Positions 17,187-27,564 of a stretch of 64,000 nt of DNA are shown here, piece after piece (within the stretch, counting starts at the first letter, position 1; every line of letters starts with the position of its first letter). The stretch spans positions 5,256,001-5,320,000 of the forward strand of contig NZ_LR743507.1 of assembly GCF_902712855.1 (NCBI RefSeq), written 5' to 3'. The position numbers were made by a program, and so were the translations under genes. This DNA comes from Variovorax paradoxus (GTDB taxonomy: Bacteria > Pseudomonadota > Gammaproteobacteria > Burkholderiales > Burkholderiaceae_C). The notes below the pieces were generated by a model. The model had not been told where the DNA came from, searched no databases, and worked only from the letters and a program-made list of their open reading frames with translations.

Positions 17187-18154
17187 GCCCCGCGAACATG
17201 CCGTCTTCTTCCAGCAGCCATGCGCCGCCGCGCATCGTGGTGCTAGGCAGCCTCAACATGGACCTCGTGCTGCGCGTGCCGCACGCGCCGGCCGCGGGCG
17301 AAACCCTGATCGGCCACTCGATCGCCACCATTCCTGGCGGCAAGGGTGCCAACCAGGCCGTGAGCTGCGCGCGCGAGGGCGGCAAGGTGCACATGATCGG
17401 CTGCGTGGGCGACGACGCGCACGGCGCTGCGCTGCGCCAGGCGCTCGAGCGCGACGGCATCGACACCGCCGCGCTGCGCACTGCAGCCGGCGAACCCACC
17501 GGCACGGCACTGATCCTCGTGGAAGACAGCGGCCAGAACCGCATCGTGATGATTCCCGGCGCCAACGCCGCAGTGCAGATCGACGAGGCCGCCTTGAAGC
17601 GCCAGGTGCAGGGCGCCGCGTTCATGGTGACGCAGTTCGAGACGCCGATGGACCAGGTCGCGCGCGCCATCTCGGTGGCGCACGGCGCGGGCTGCAAGGT
17701 GCTGCTGAACCCGTCGCCGGTGCAGGCGATCGCCGAGCCTTTGTGGCCGCAGATCGACACGCTGGTGGTCAACGAGATCGAGGCGAAGACGCTGTGCGGC
17801 CAGGCTGCCGACACGCCGCAGGAAGCCGCTCAGGCCGGCCAGGCGCTGCGTGCAAGGGGCATCGCGCGCGTGGTGGTGACGCTCGGCGCGCGCGGCGCAG
17901 TGGCCGTCGATGCCGACGGCGCGCGCCACCATCCCGCGCCGAAGGTGCAGGCGGTCGACACCACGGCCGCCGGCGACACCTTTCTGGGGGCGCTGGCGGT
18001 TGCGCTGGGCGAAGGCCAGTCCTTCGACGAGGCCGTGCGCCTGGGCATCCGCGCCGCGGCGCTGTGCATCCAGCAGCCCGGCGCCCAACCTTCCATTCCG
18101 CTGCGTGCCGACGTGCTGCGCAGCCCCGTGCCACCCGACTGGATTTCGCTGTGA
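17183..18154 (+). CDS. rbsK: Ribokinase
   Basis: A 323-residue PfkB-family sugar kinase that phosphorylates ribose to ribose-5-phosphate. 'VVLGSLNMDLVLRVPHAP' and 'PGGKGANQAVSCAREGG' are the N-terminal ribokinase motifs with the substrate-binding GGKGAN. 'VQAVDTTAAGDTFLGALA' is the C-terminal PfkB signature with the catalytic Asp; here AAGD replaces the usual GAGD. The first GTG overlaps the rbsR stop; a downstream ATG (MPSSSSSH) is an alternative start, so the first ~5 residues are uncertain. Confidence 0.94.
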   Translation: MSPANMPSSSSSHAPPRIVVLGSLNMDLVLRVPHAPAAGETLIGHSIATIPGGKGANQAVSCAREGGKVHMIGCVGDDAHGAALRQALERDGIDTAALRTAAGEPTGTALILVEDSGQNRIVMIPGANAAVQIDEAALKRQVQGAAFMVTQFETPMDQVARAISVAHGAGCKVLLNPSPVQAIAEPLWPQIDTLVVNEIEAKTLCGQAADTPQEAAQAGQALRARGIARVVVTLGARGAVAVDADGARHHPAPKVQAVDTTAAGDTFLGALAVALGEGQSFDEAVRLGIRAAALCIQQPGAQPSIPLRADVLRSPVPPDWISL

Positions 18155-18543
18155 AACGTACTGCCCTGCTGCATGCCGAACTGTCCCAGGTGATCGCCTC
18201 GATGGGGCACGGCGACATGCTCGTGCTCGGCGACGCCGGCCTGCCGATTCCGGACGGCCCGCGCCGCATCGACCTCGCCGTGGCGCGCGGCGTGCCGCAG
18301 CTGACCGACGTGCTGCAGGCGGTGCTGTCGGAGATGCAGGTGGAAGGCATCGTGATCGCCGAGGAGGCGCTCGACGCCGCGAAGAATCTGCCGCGCTGGT
18401 TTCCCCAGTCGCCGGGCATCGCGCCGCAGACGGTGTCGCACGAGGAATTCAAGCGCCGCACCGCGAAGGCCCGCGCCATGGTGCGCACCGGCGAATGCAC
18501 GCCCTACGCCAACATCATCCTCATCGCCGGCGTGGCATTCTGA
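18151..18543 (+). CDS. rbsD: D-ribose pyranase
   Basis: A 130-residue protein that interconverts pyranose and furanose forms of ribose so that RbsK can use it. It starts with a GTG overlapping the rbsK stop (GTGA). Motifs are 'HAELSQVIASMGHGDMLVLGDAGLP' in outline (His in the first motif is catalytic), 'PQLTDVLQAVLSEM', and the C-terminal 'CTPYANIILIAGVAF'. Its presence argues that the operon is really for ribose, not another sugar. It is the last gene of the operon; repeat copy D follows. Confidence 0.95.
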   Translation: MKRTALLHAELSQVIASMGHGDMLVLGDAGLPIPDGPRRIDLAVARGVPQLTDVLQAVLSEMQVEGIVIAEEALDAAKNLPRWFPQSPGIAPQTVSHEEFKRRTAKARAMVRTGECTPYANIILIAGVAF

Positions 18544-18545
18544 CC

Positions 18546-18638
18546 AACCCCCCAGGCTTGCCCACTTCGTGTGGCCGCCAACCCCCTTGCAGGGGGCAAT
18601 ACCAGCGGCCCGCCAAAGCCGGTTCCGCGGCATTCCTG
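18546..18638 (+). repeat. Dispersed intergenic repeat, copy D
   Basis: Forward copy after rbsD, more diverged in the first 40 bases than copies B and C, but with the same CCCCC/GGGGG hairpin and the same right part CGGCCCGCCAAAGCCGG. It lies between the convergent rbsD and MOSC genes and may serve as a transcription end. Confidence 0.75.
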
Positions 18639-18660
18639 AAACGGGCAAGACCCGTCCCGG

Positions 18661-19548
18661 TCATTCGAACCTGTAGTTCGCGCCCACCGGCTGGCCGACC
18701 TTGAGCGTGTGCTCCACGCCCTGGATCACGATGCAGTTCATGCCGAAGGTGATGCCGCCGCCCACGCGCGCATCGGCGCGGTAGGTGCGCAGCATGTCGC
18801 CGACTTCGGGGCTGCTCAGGGCGGTCGCGGGGTCGATGTCGGGGATCGGGCAGCGCGTGCAGGGCTTGACGGGGCGCAGTTCGGCCTCGCCCTCGGCGGT
18901 GGTGACGTGGAGCGCCTCGACCCGGTCCTCGTCGTGCGACTCCATGCCCGCCAGCACGATGTTCGGGCGGAAGCGCTCGATGCCGACCGCCTCGTGCCCG
19001 GCCGCCGCCAGGCGCTCGTTCAGCTCGGCGAGCGAGCCTTCGCTGGCCACCAGCAGCGGGTAGCCGTCCGCGAACTGGTTCTCGGCCTCGACGCCATCGG
19101 TCCATTTCATGTTCGACAGGCGCTTCTGCTCGGGATCGAAGCGCACCAGCCGCAGGGCCTGCGGCTTGCCGGGTTCGGATAGGAAGTCGCTGAACCACTG
19201 GGCCGCGATGTCGCCCATGTCGTAGGCCGCCACCTCGTCCTTCCACACGCGAACCCGCACCGGCTTCTCGACCCGGTCGAAGGCCAGGTGCAACGCCAGC
19301 ATGCCGGGCGCACGCAGCACCACTTCCATGTGCTTCATCTGCGGCTTGATCAACGCCATGCGTGGCAGTTGCCGCTGGGTGACGAATTCGCCTCCGGCGT
19401 CCACCACCATCCAGGCGCGGTCGAACTCCAGGCCGGTCTCGGTCAGCAGCATTTCGGGAAGCTCGACGCCGCCACAGGACTTGACCGGGTAAATGAACAG
19501 GCGCGCGATGGTGGCTTGGAGATCGAAGGCGGGCTGGGAGGCGGACAC
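18661..19548 (-). CDS. MOSC-domain oxidoreductase, YcbX-like
   Basis: A 295-residue protein from the GTG at 19548. The frame is open to 19656, but that part lies against intergenic repeat copy E, so I reject the longer start. The N-terminal MOSC beta-barrel shows 'ARLFIYPVKSCGGVEL' and 'FDRAWMVVDAGGEFVTQRQL'; the C-terminal MOSC domain has 'FRPNIVLAG' and the Cys-rich 'KPCTRCPIPDIDPATAL' expected to bind the molybdenum cofactor. E. coli YcbX has an extra ferredoxin domain that is absent here. Likely reduces N-hydroxylated compounds; the partner is not encoded nearby. Confidence 0.85.
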   Translation of the reverse strand: MSASQPAFDLQATIARLFIYPVKSCGGVELPEMLLTETGLEFDRAWMVVDAGGEFVTQRQLPRMALIKPQMKHMEVVLRAPGMLALHLAFDRVEKPVRVRVWKDEVAAYDMGDIAAQWFSDFLSEPGKPQALRLVRFDPEQKRLSNMKWTDGVEAENQFADGYPLLVASEGSLAELNERLAAAGHEAVGIERFRPNIVLAGMESHDEDRVEALHVTTAEGEAELRPVKPCTRCPIPDIDPATALSSPEVGDMLRTYRADARVGGGITFGMNCIVIQGVEHTLKVGQPVGANYRFE

Positions 19549-19614
19549 GGTGGGGGTTCCTTGAAATTCGGCCGCGATTGTCCCGCAGCTCCCGGAAGAA
19601 ATGCTCGCTCCCTT

Positions 19615-19714
19615 CCAGGGATACCGCGGAACCGGCTCTGGCGGGGCCGCCGGCATCGCCCCCGCGAGGGGGTTTGCGAAGCGACACGAAGCGCGCGAAG
19701 CCTGGGGGCGGGCG
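19615..19714 (-). repeat. Dispersed intergenic repeat, copy E (inverted)
   Basis: Reverse-strand copy between the divergent MOSC and monooxygenase genes. On the minus strand it reads CGCCCCCAGGCTTCGCGCGC, then the C-run/G-run hairpin, and ends near GGTATCCC. It ends 20 bp before the monooxygenase start. Confidence 0.8.
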
Positions 19715-19733
19715 CAATCCCTACAATCCTTCG

Positions 19734-20861
19734 ATGGCTCTCCCCCCAGAAGTTTGCATTCGCGGCGCCGGCATCGTCGGCCGGACGCTGGCCCTGCTGC
19801 TCGCGCGCGAGCGTGTGCGCGTCGCGCTGGTGGTGCCGCCGGCCGCGCAGGGCAAGGAAGACATCCGGGCCTATGCGCTCAACACGGCTTCCCGGACCCT
19901 GCTCGAGTCGCTGCGCGCCTGGCCCGATGCCACCCACGCCACCGCCGTGCGCGAGATGCTGGTGCATGGCGACGAAGGCGGCCGCGTCCAGTTCAGCGCC
20001 GCGCGACAGAAGGTCGATGCGCTGGCGTGGATCGTCGACGTGCCCGCACTCGAACAGCAGTTGGCCGACGCGGTGCGCTTCCAGCCGCTGATCGAAGTCG
20101 TGGCCGAGCCCGTCGCCGCGCCGCTGACGGTGGTGTGCGAAGGCAAGGCCAGCACCACGCGCGAGGCGCTCGGCGTGAGCTACGAGATCACGCGCTATCC
20201 GCAGCATGCCGTCGCCGCGCGCATGGAAGCCGCGCAGTCGCATGACGGCATCGCGCGCCAGTGGTTCAACGACCGCGGCGAGGTGCTTGCGTTGCTGCCG
20301 CTGGGCGGCACACACGGCAAGACCGTCGCGCTGGTGTGGTCGGTCGACCAGCTGCGCGCGCCCGACCTGCTGGCGCAGGGCAACGATGAATTCGACGCCG
20401 CGGTCACGGAAGCCAGCCACGGCGCGCTCGGACCGCTCAAGCTTACGAGCGAACGCGGCGCCTGGCCGCTGGCCCGCGCCATCGCCGACCGCTGGACCGG
20501 CGCCATGCCCGGCCAGCCGAACCGCTCCTGGGCACTGGCGGGCGATGCGGCCCACACGGTGCATCCGCTGGCGGGCCAGGGCCTGAATCTCGGCCTGGCC
20601 GACGCCGCCGCGCTGGCCGGCGTGATCAGGAACCGCGACCACTGGCGCAGCGTCGGCGACCCGCGCCTGCTGCGCCGCTACGAACGTGCCCGCCGCGTCG
20701 ACGTGCTGCAGATGAGCCTCGCGACCGACGGTCTGCAGCAACTTTTCTCGCACAACCTGGGTCCACTCCCTGCATTGCGCAACTGGGGCATGCGCGGTTT
20801 CGACCGCACGCGCCTGGTCAAGCACTGGATCACCGCGCAAGCCATGGGCCTGAAGGCCTGA
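19734..20861 (+). CDS. UbiH/UbiF/VisC-family FAD monooxygenase
   Basis: A 375-residue flavin hydroxylase probably acting in ubiquinone ring hydroxylation. The N-terminal dinucleotide fold is 'VCIRGAGIVGRTLALLLARE' (GxGxxG). The second FAD motif near the C-terminus is 'SWALAGDAAHTVHPLAGQG' followed by 'LNLGLADAAALA', the UbiH-family hallmark. Which ring position it uses (UbiH, UbiF or UbiI) cannot be told from sequence alone. TACAAT at 19722-19727 sits seven bases before the ATG, so a leaderless message is possible but unproven. dsbC follows after 42 bp. Confidence 0.85.
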   Translation: MALPPEVCIRGAGIVGRTLALLLARERVRVALVVPPAAQGKEDIRAYALNTASRTLLESLRAWPDATHATAVREMLVHGDEGGRVQFSAARQKVDALAWIVDVPALEQQLADAVRFQPLIEVVAEPVAAPLTVVCEGKASTTREALGVSYEITRYPQHAVAARMEAAQSHDGIARQWFNDRGEVLALLPLGGTHGKTVALVWSVDQLRAPDLLAQGNDEFDAAVTEASHGALGPLKLTSERGAWPLARAIADRWTGAMPGQPNRSWALAGDAAHTVHPLAGQGLNLGLADAAALAGVIRNRDHWRSVGDPRLLRRYERARRVDVLQMSLATDGLQQLFSHNLGPLPALRNWGMRGFDRTRLVKHWITAQAMGLKA

Positions 20862-20903
20862 CGCCTGCACGTCCTTTTCAGAACCGAACCAACGGATCTC
20901 CCG

Positions 20904-21626
20904 ATGACACTCGTACGCAACCTCCTTCTCGCCGCCTGCACGCTGGGCGCGGTCGTGGCCGCCACCGCTGGCGAAGCCGAGATCCGCAAGAACCTGCCGG
21001 CACGCATCCCGCAGTTCCCGCCGATCGACGAAGTCTCGAAGGCGCCGATCCCGGGCCTCTACGAAGTGCGCGTGAACGGCGCGCAGATCTTCTACACCGA
21101 CGAACAGGGCAACTACCTGATCCAGGGCAACCTGATCGACGTGAAATCGCGCAAGAACCTGACCGAGGAGCGCGTGGAGAAGCTCAGCGCCGTCGCCTTC
21201 GACCAGCTGCCGCTGAAGGACTCGATCAAGATCGTGCGCGGCAACGGCAAGCGCAAGCTGGCGGTGTTCGAAGACCCGAACTGCGGCTACTGCAAGCGCT
21301 TCGAGAAGGACATGAAGACGGTCGACAACGTCACCGTGTATCTGTTCCTGTACCCGGTGCTCGGTCCGGACTCGAACGTCAAGTCGCGCGACATCTGGTG
21401 CAGCAAGGACAAGGGCAAGGCCTGGAGCGACTGGATGGAAGCCAGCACCCGGCCCACCACGGCGCCGACCAACTGCGACGTCACCGCGCTGCAGCGCAAC
21501 GTCGACTTCGGCCGCAAGTACAACATCACCGGCACGCCCACGCTGATCTTCAGCGACGGCACGCGCACCCCCGGCGCCATTCCCGCAGAGCAGGTCGAGA
21601 AGCAACTCGCCGCTTCGTCCAGCTGA
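20904..21626 (+). CDS. dsbC: Thiol:disulfide interchange protein DsbC
   Basis: A 240-residue periplasmic disulfide isomerase. A signal peptide covers residues 1-~22 ('LLLAACTLGAVVAATAGEA'). The N-terminal dimerisation domain contains 'PIPGLYEVRVNGAQIFYTDE' and 'GNLIDVKSRKNLTE'. The thioredoxin domain has the active site Cys-Gly-Tyr-Cys in 'EDPNCGYCKRFEKDM' and the cis-Pro loop 'ITGTPTLIFSDGT'. A second Cys pair (in 'DIWCSKDKG' and 'TNCDV') matches the structural disulfide of DsbC. Its stop overlaps the start of the next gene. Confidence 0.94.
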   Translation: MTLVRNLLLAACTLGAVVAATAGEAEIRKNLPARIPQFPPIDEVSKAPIPGLYEVRVNGAQIFYTDEQGNYLIQGNLIDVKSRKNLTEERVEKLSAVAFDQLPLKDSIKIVRGNGKRKLAVFEDPNCGYCKRFEKDMKTVDNVTVYLFLYPVLGPDSNVKSRDIWCSKDKGKAWSDWMEASTRPTTAPTNCDVTALQRNVDFGRKYNITGTPTLIFSDGTRTPGAIPAEQVEKQLAASSS

Positions 21627-23491
21627 TGGCGACGACGAAGACCCGGACCGCATCGCGCCGCGCCACCGCCGCCGCCACGCCCGCGAAGACCATCGCGGGT
21701 GTGCGCTACCGCGTCGAATGCGCGGACCTGCATGCGCATCTCTTTTCCGTCACGCTCACCATCGATTCGCCTGCTGCGCAGCAGCAGGTGTCGCTGCCGG
21801 TGTGGATTCCCGGCAGCTACCTGGTGCGCGAGTTCGCCAAGAACCTGCAGGGCCTGCGCGCCACGCAGGGCCGCCGCAAGCCGGCGCTGACGCAGCTCGA
21901 CAAGTGCAGCTGGCGTGTCGAATGCGAGCCCGGCCAGCCGCTGGTGCTGAACTACCAGGTCTGCGCGTACGACAACTCGGTGCGCACCGCTTGGCTCGAT
22001 GCCGAACGCGGCTTCTTCAACGGCACCAGCGTGTGCCTTCGCGTCGAGGGCCAGACCGACGCGCCGCATGCCATCGAGATCGTCGCGCCCGCGCTGCCGG
22101 CCGGTGCGGCCCCGTGGTCGTGCGCCACCGCGCTGGTGCCGGTGAAGGCCGACAGGTCCGGCTTCGGCAGCTACCAGGCCTCGGGCTACGACGAGCTGGC
22201 CGACAGCCCGGTCGAGCTCGGCGCGTTCTGGAGCGCCGAGTTCGAGGCCTGCGGCGTGCCGCACCGCTTCGTGATCGCGGGGGCTGCGGCCTCGTTCGAC
22301 GGCGACAGGCTCATTGCCGACACGCAGGCCATCTGCGAGGCAGAGATCCGCTTCTGGCACGGCGACAAGGCCGGCAAGCGCGGCGGGCCGAAGCTGCCGA
22401 TCGACCGCTACGTGTTCATGCTGAACGCGGTGGACGACGGCTACGGCGGGCTCGAGCACCGTCATTCCACGGCGCTGATCTGCAACCGCCGCGACCTGCC
22501 ACAGCGCGGCGAGAAGAAGAAGCAGCCCGAGGGCTACACCACGCTGATGGGGCTCATCAGCCACGAGTACTTCCACACCTGGAACGTCAAGCGCATGCGG
22601 CCCGCCGAGTTCGCGCGCTACGACTACAGCCGCGAGAACTACACGCAGCTGCTGTGGTTCTTCGAGGGCTTCACCAGCTACTACGACGACCTGCTGCTGC
22701 GCCGCGCGGGCCGCATAGACGACGCGGCCTACCTGCGCCTGCTGAACAAGACGCTCAACCAGGTCATGCAGACGCCGGGCCGGCTGGTGCAGCCGGTGGC
22801 CGACGCGAGCTTCGACGCCTGGGTCAAGTACTACCGCCAGGACGAGCAGACGCCCAACAGCACGGTGAGCTACTACACCAAGGGCGCGCTGGTCGCGCTG
22901 TGCTTCGACCTCACGCTGCGCCACGAAGGCAAGGGTTCGCTCGATGACGTGATGCGCCACCTCTGGACGCACAGCGGCGGCGGGCCGATCAGCGAGGCCG
23001 ACATCGCCGCCGCGCTGGAAGCGGTGAGCGGCCGCTCGTACGCGGCCGAGCTTGCGCGCTGGGTGCACTCGACCGACGAGCTGCCTCTCGCACAGCTCCT
23101 TCGCGTGCATGGCGTGGCCACGCTGGAGGACCCGTCGCAGCAGGCGCAGACGCTCGGCATGCGCGTGGCCGAGGCGAACGGCAGCGTGCAGGTGAAGGTG
23201 GTGCTGCGCGGCGGAGCGGCCGAGAAGGCCGGCTTCTCCGCGAACGACGAATGGATCGGCATCGAGCTGCCCGCCGCCGGCAGGAAGGGCGCGCAGCGGC
23301 CGGCGCAGGCCTGGCGCATCGCCAAGCTCGACGACCTGGCGCTGTACCTGGGCGATGCCGCGAAATGCACGGCCATCGTGTCGCGCGACCGCAAGCTGAT
23401 CCGGCTGCCGCTGTCGCTGCCGGCCGGCGTGACCACCTGGCGCCTGTTCGCGCACGACGCCGGCAAGGTCGCGAACTGGCTGAAGGGCTGA
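21626..23491 (+). CDS. M61-family glycyl aminopeptidase with PDZ domain
   Basis: A 621-residue metallopeptidase; the ATG overlaps the dsbC stop (TGATG). The zinc site is HEYFH (residues 313-317) in 'LISHEYFHTWNVKRMRP', with a downstream Glu in 'LLWFFEGFTSYYDDL'. The N-terminal part has the beta-rich M61 domain ('VWIPGSYLVREFAKNL'), the C-terminal part a PDZ-like domain from about residue 500 ('VLRGGAAEKAGFSANDEWIG'). No signal peptide is visible despite the link to dsbC, so it is probably cytoplasmic. M61 enzymes prefer N-terminal Gly or Ala. Confidence 0.9.
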   Translation: MATTKTRTASRRATAAATPAKTIAGVRYRVECADLHAHLFSVTLTIDSPAAQQQVSLPVWIPGSYLVREFAKNLQGLRATQGRRKPALTQLDKCSWRVECEPGQPLVLNYQVCAYDNSVRTAWLDAERGFFNGTSVCLRVEGQTDAPHAIEIVAPALPAGAAPWSCATALVPVKADRSGFGSYQASGYDELADSPVELGAFWSAEFEACGVPHRFVIAGAAASFDGDRLIADTQAICEAEIRFWHGDKAGKRGGPKLPIDRYVFMLNAVDDGYGGLEHRHSTALICNRRDLPQRGEKKKQPEGYTTLMGLISHEYFHTWNVKRMRPAEFARYDYSRENYTQLLWFFEGFTSYYDDLLLRRAGRIDDAAYLRLLNKTLNQVMQTPGRLVQPVADASFDAWVKYYRQDEQTPNSTVSYYTKGALVALCFDLTLRHEGKGSLDDVMRHLWTHSGGGPISEADIAAALEAVSGRSYAAELARWVHSTDELPLAQLLRVHGVATLEDPSQQAQTLGMRVAEANGSVQVKVVLRGGAAEKAGFSANDEWIGIELPAAGRKGAQRPAQAWRIAKLDDLALYLGDAAKCTAIVSRDRKLIRLPLSLPAGVTTWRLFAHDAGKVANWLKG

Positions 23492-23521
23492 GACCGGCAG
23501 CGGGCCGCTGCTGACCCGCCG

Positions 23522-24106
23522 CTAGGCGCCCTGCGCCGCGGCAGGGTTTCGCACGAACAGCATCGGCTGTGGCTCGCCGACCAGCACGCAAGGCTTGCCG
23601 GTGCGGCGGCAATGGTCCTGGACGCGCCAATAAGCGCCGTGGCTCACGCAACCGGTCTGGCAGATCACCAGGTCCGCCGCGCGCAGGCTGGCTTCGAGCG
23701 CGGGATCGTCGGCGTCGTCGCCGCCGTCGTGATGCAGGTAGCGGCCACCGGCAATCTCGACCAGCTGGCGCGCCAGCGATGGCGCGTCCTGCTGATGGCC
23801 GACGCAAAGCACGGCTTTCTCGCGCAGGTCGGACGGCACCTGCGCCGGCGGCGCCATCAGGTGCCGCCGGTTGCCCGGCGCGAGCAAGCCGCTGAGCCGC
23901 TTCGGCAGTGCAGAACCGGCTACCGCGCGTGCCGCCAGTTCCTCGCGCACGATGGCAACGGCCGAGTCGCGCGCAACGAGAGCACCGCGCAGGCGCACGA
24001 TCTGCGCCTCGAGCCTTTCGACGAGCGCGGCCTGCTCGGCCAGCAGGCGCGAGCATCGCTCCTGCACGCGGGCATAGGCCCGCAGCAACACGGCATGTTC
24101 TTGCAT
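23522..24106 (-). CDS. DUF2325 family protein
   Basis: A 194-residue protein of unknown function when started at the ATG at 24106, preceded by a GGAG ribosome-binding site; ATGs at 24118 and 24127 lack one. The first ~60 residues form a predicted coiled coil ('RVQERCSRLLAEQAALVERL'). The C-terminal DUF2325 domain begins at 'AVLCVGHQQDAPSLARQLVE' and includes 'DLVICQTGCVSHGAYWRVQD' and 'GKPCVLVGEPQPMLFVR'. Two conserved Cys in this domain may bind metal. The gene is convergent with the M61 peptidase. Confidence 0.8.
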   Translation of the reverse strand: MQEHAVLLRAYARVQERCSRLLAEQAALVERLEAQIVRLRGALVARDSAVAIVREELAARAVAGSALPKRLSGLLAPGNRRHLMAPPAQVPSDLREKAVLCVGHQQDAPSLARQLVEIAGGRYLHHDGGDDADDPALEASLRAADLVICQTGCVSHGAYWRVQDHCRRTGKPCVLVGEPQPMLFVRNPAAAQGA

Positions 24107-24172
24107 CGGGAACTCCATGCAAGGCATTCTAGATGAGAAGAATTCTCAATTGAAACGCGCCGCCCTGGCTGC

Positions 24173-24508
24173 TCAATGGGAAACCGACTTCGAGAACACG
24201 TTCACCACCACCACACCCGCGATGATCAGCCCGAGCCCCGCGATGGCCGGGCCATCGAGCTTCTGGCCGAACCACAGCCAGCTCACCAGCGAGATCAGCA
24301 CGATGCCCACGCCCGACCAGATCGCGTAAGCGATGCCTGTGGGGATGGTGCGCAGCGTCAGCGACAGAAAGAAGAAAGCCACCGCATAGCCGGCCACGGC
24401 CGCGAGCGTGGGCCAGAGCCGGGTGAAGCCCTCGGAGCCCTTGAGAAAACTGGTGGCGATGACTTCGGCCACGATGGCCACGAACAGGAAGGCGTAGTTG
24501 GAACTCAT
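24173..24508 (-). CDS. SMR-family multidrug efflux protein, EmrE-like
   Basis: A 111-residue protein with four transmembrane helices. The essential membrane glutamate is Glu15 in 'IVAEVIATSFLKGSEGF', aligning with Glu14 of EmrE. 'GIAYAIWSGVGIVLISLVSW' is the conserved third-helix region, and 'GLGLIIAGVVVVNVFS' the fourth. It exchanges protons for cationic toxins or guanidinium-type compounds. The N-terminal half is closer to EmrE than to SugE/Gdx in my reading, but substrate class is inferred. Confidence 0.88.
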   Translation of the reverse strand: MSSNYAFLFVAIVAEVIATSFLKGSEGFTRLWPTLAAVAGYAVAFFFLSLTLRTIPTGIAYAIWSGVGIVLISLVSWLWFGQKLDGPAIAGLGLIIAGVVVVNVFSKSVSH

Positions 24509-24602
24509 GACGGGACTCTATGGGAACCCGGATGCCCTGCGCCCCGTAACGCCATGCTGGGTATAGTGAAGCGCGTTTTTTCCCCTTCCCCCCGGAGACA
24601 CC

Positions 24603-25382
24603 ATGAGCTACGAAAACATCGAAGTGCGGACCGAAGCTGGCAAGGTCGGCATCATCACCCTCAATCGCCCGAAGGCGCTCAATGCGCTCAACGACGCGCT
24701 GATGACCGAACTGGGCCAGGCCCTGAAGGCCTTCGACGCGGACGAGGCGATCGGCTGCATCATCGTGACCGGCAGCGAGCGCGCCTTCGCGGCCGGTGCC
24801 GACATCGCGGCGATGGCCAAGTACAGCTTCATCGACACGTACAAGGGCGACTACATCACGCGCAACTGGGAAATTATCCGCTCGATCCGCAAGCCGGTGA
24901 TCGGTGCGGTGGCCGGCTTTGCGCTGGGCGGCGGCTGCGAGCTGGCGATGATGTGCGACTTCATCATCGCGGCCGACAACGCCAAGTTCGGCCAGCCCGA
25001 GATCAAGATCGGCGTGATCCCCGGCGCCGGCGGCACGCAGCGCCTGCCGCGCGCGGTGGGCAAGAGCAAGGCCATGGACATGGTGCTCACCGCCCGCATG
25101 ATGGACGCCGCCGAGGCCGAGCGCGCGGGCCTGGTGAGCCGCGTGGTGCCGTTCGAGAAGCTTGCCGACGAGGCGCTCGGCGCCGCGCTGGTCATCTGCG
25201 GCTTCTCGCAGATCTCGGTGATGGCGGCGAAGGAATCGGTCAACCGCGCCTTCGAGGGCGGCCTGAGCGACGGCGTGATGTTCGAGCGCCGGCTGTTCCA
25301 TGCGCTGTTCGCCACCCAGGACCAGAAGGAGGGCATGGACGCCTTCCTCACGAAGCGCCAGCCGGATTTCAAGAACGCCTGA
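24603..25382 (+). CDS. Enoyl-CoA hydratase
   Basis: A 259-residue crotonase-fold enzyme that hydrates trans-2-enoyl-CoA in beta-oxidation. Motifs: 'ITLNRPKALNALND', the oxyanion region 'ERAFAAGADIAAMAKYSF', and 'GFALGGGCELAMMCDFI' with 'FGQPEIKIGVIPGAGGTQRL', which hold the two catalytic glutamates. Length matches short-chain enoyl-CoA hydratases such as PaaF/EchA8. It stands alone here and lacks the operator motif found upstream of the acyl-CoA genes at 41-57 kb, although it could supply the hydratase step missing from that cluster. Confidence 0.92.
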   Translation: MSYENIEVRTEAGKVGIITLNRPKALNALNDALMTELGQALKAFDADEAIGCIIVTGSERAFAAGADIAAMAKYSFIDTYKGDYITRNWEIIRSIRKPVIGAVAGFALGGGCELAMMCDFIIAADNAKFGQPEIKIGVIPGAGGTQRLPRAVGKSKAMDMVLTARMMDAAEAERAGLVSRVVPFEKLADEALGAALVICGFSQISVMAAKESVNRAFEGGLSDGVMFERRLFHALFATQDQKEGMDAFLTKRQPDFKNA

Positions 25383-25394
25383 ACAGGCCGACCG

Positions 25395-26752
<1,358 letters not shown>

Positions 26753-26756
<4 letters not shown>

Positions 26757-27427
26757 GCCCGCTGCTCCAGCACCGACAGGTAGCGCTCCATGCAGGCGCG
26801 CAGTTTCTGCAGCCCGTAGCGCAGCCGGCTTCGCACGGTCTCGAAGCCGATCTCCAGGCTCGAGGCCAGCGCCTCGACCGTCAGCCCGTCTTCATGGTGC
26901 AGCAGGAAGGCGGCGCGCTGGTCCGCCGGCAGTTCGTCGAGGCAGGCCAGCAGGCGCCGGCCGGCGGCACGCCAGAACGCGAGTTCTTCGGCCGACGGAT
27001 GCGCGACCGCGTCCGTGGCGCCGCGCACGCCGTGCTCGAGCGTGGGCACGGGGTCGCTGCTGTCGTCGGCATGCGCGTCGAGCGCCACCTCGCGCCCGCT
27101 CACGCGCAGGCGGTCCATGGCGAGGTTGTGGGCGATGGTGAACGCCCAGGTCCGCCAGGTGGCGCCTTGCGGCGAAAAGCTCTCGCGCGCAGAGACGATC
27201 CGCATCCAGGTGTCCTGGAACACCTCGTCGGCCTGCGCCGCGAGCCTCGCGCCCAGCAGCCGCTTGACGAAGCGGAACAGCGCGCCTTCATGGCGTGCGT
27301 AGAGCACGTCGAACGCGGCGGCGTCGCCTCGCGCGTACGCCAGCATCAACTGGTCGTCGGGCATGGCCTGGCGCTCGGGTGCGGACGACGAGCTGCGGTC
27401 GGAAGGGGCGCGGGGAAGCGCGGACAT
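26753..27427 (-). CDS. ECF-type RNA polymerase sigma factor
   Basis: A 224-residue sigma-70 family protein started at the ATG at 27427. Region 2 covers 'LMLAYARGDAAAFDVLYARH', 'EVFQDTWMRIVSARESF' and 'WRTWAFTIAHNLAMDRLR' (core binding and -10 recognition). Region 4 covers 'LDELPADQRAAFLLHHEDGL' and 'IGFETVRSRLRYGLQKLRAC' (-35 recognition). The linker between them is longer than in many ECF sigmas. The gene is coupled to the downstream anti-sigma gene and divergent from the vWA lipoprotein gene, which makes that gene a candidate target. Confidence 0.9.
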
Positions 27428-27564
27428 CGAACGATTTTCACCCGAGCTTGTACGCACGGCGGAAGGCATCGGGGTTCGCATCGGCAAAAAAAGATTGCGC
27501 GGGCTTAACCCCGTTGCGCACGGCCCGCCGTACCAGCCTGCATCCAACCACCCGGAGTCCTTCC

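Noticed and set aside
19722..19736. TACAAT seven bases before the monooxygenase ATG as proof of a leaderless transcript
   Set aside because: No matching -35 at proper distance and no transcript data; mentioned only as a possibility.
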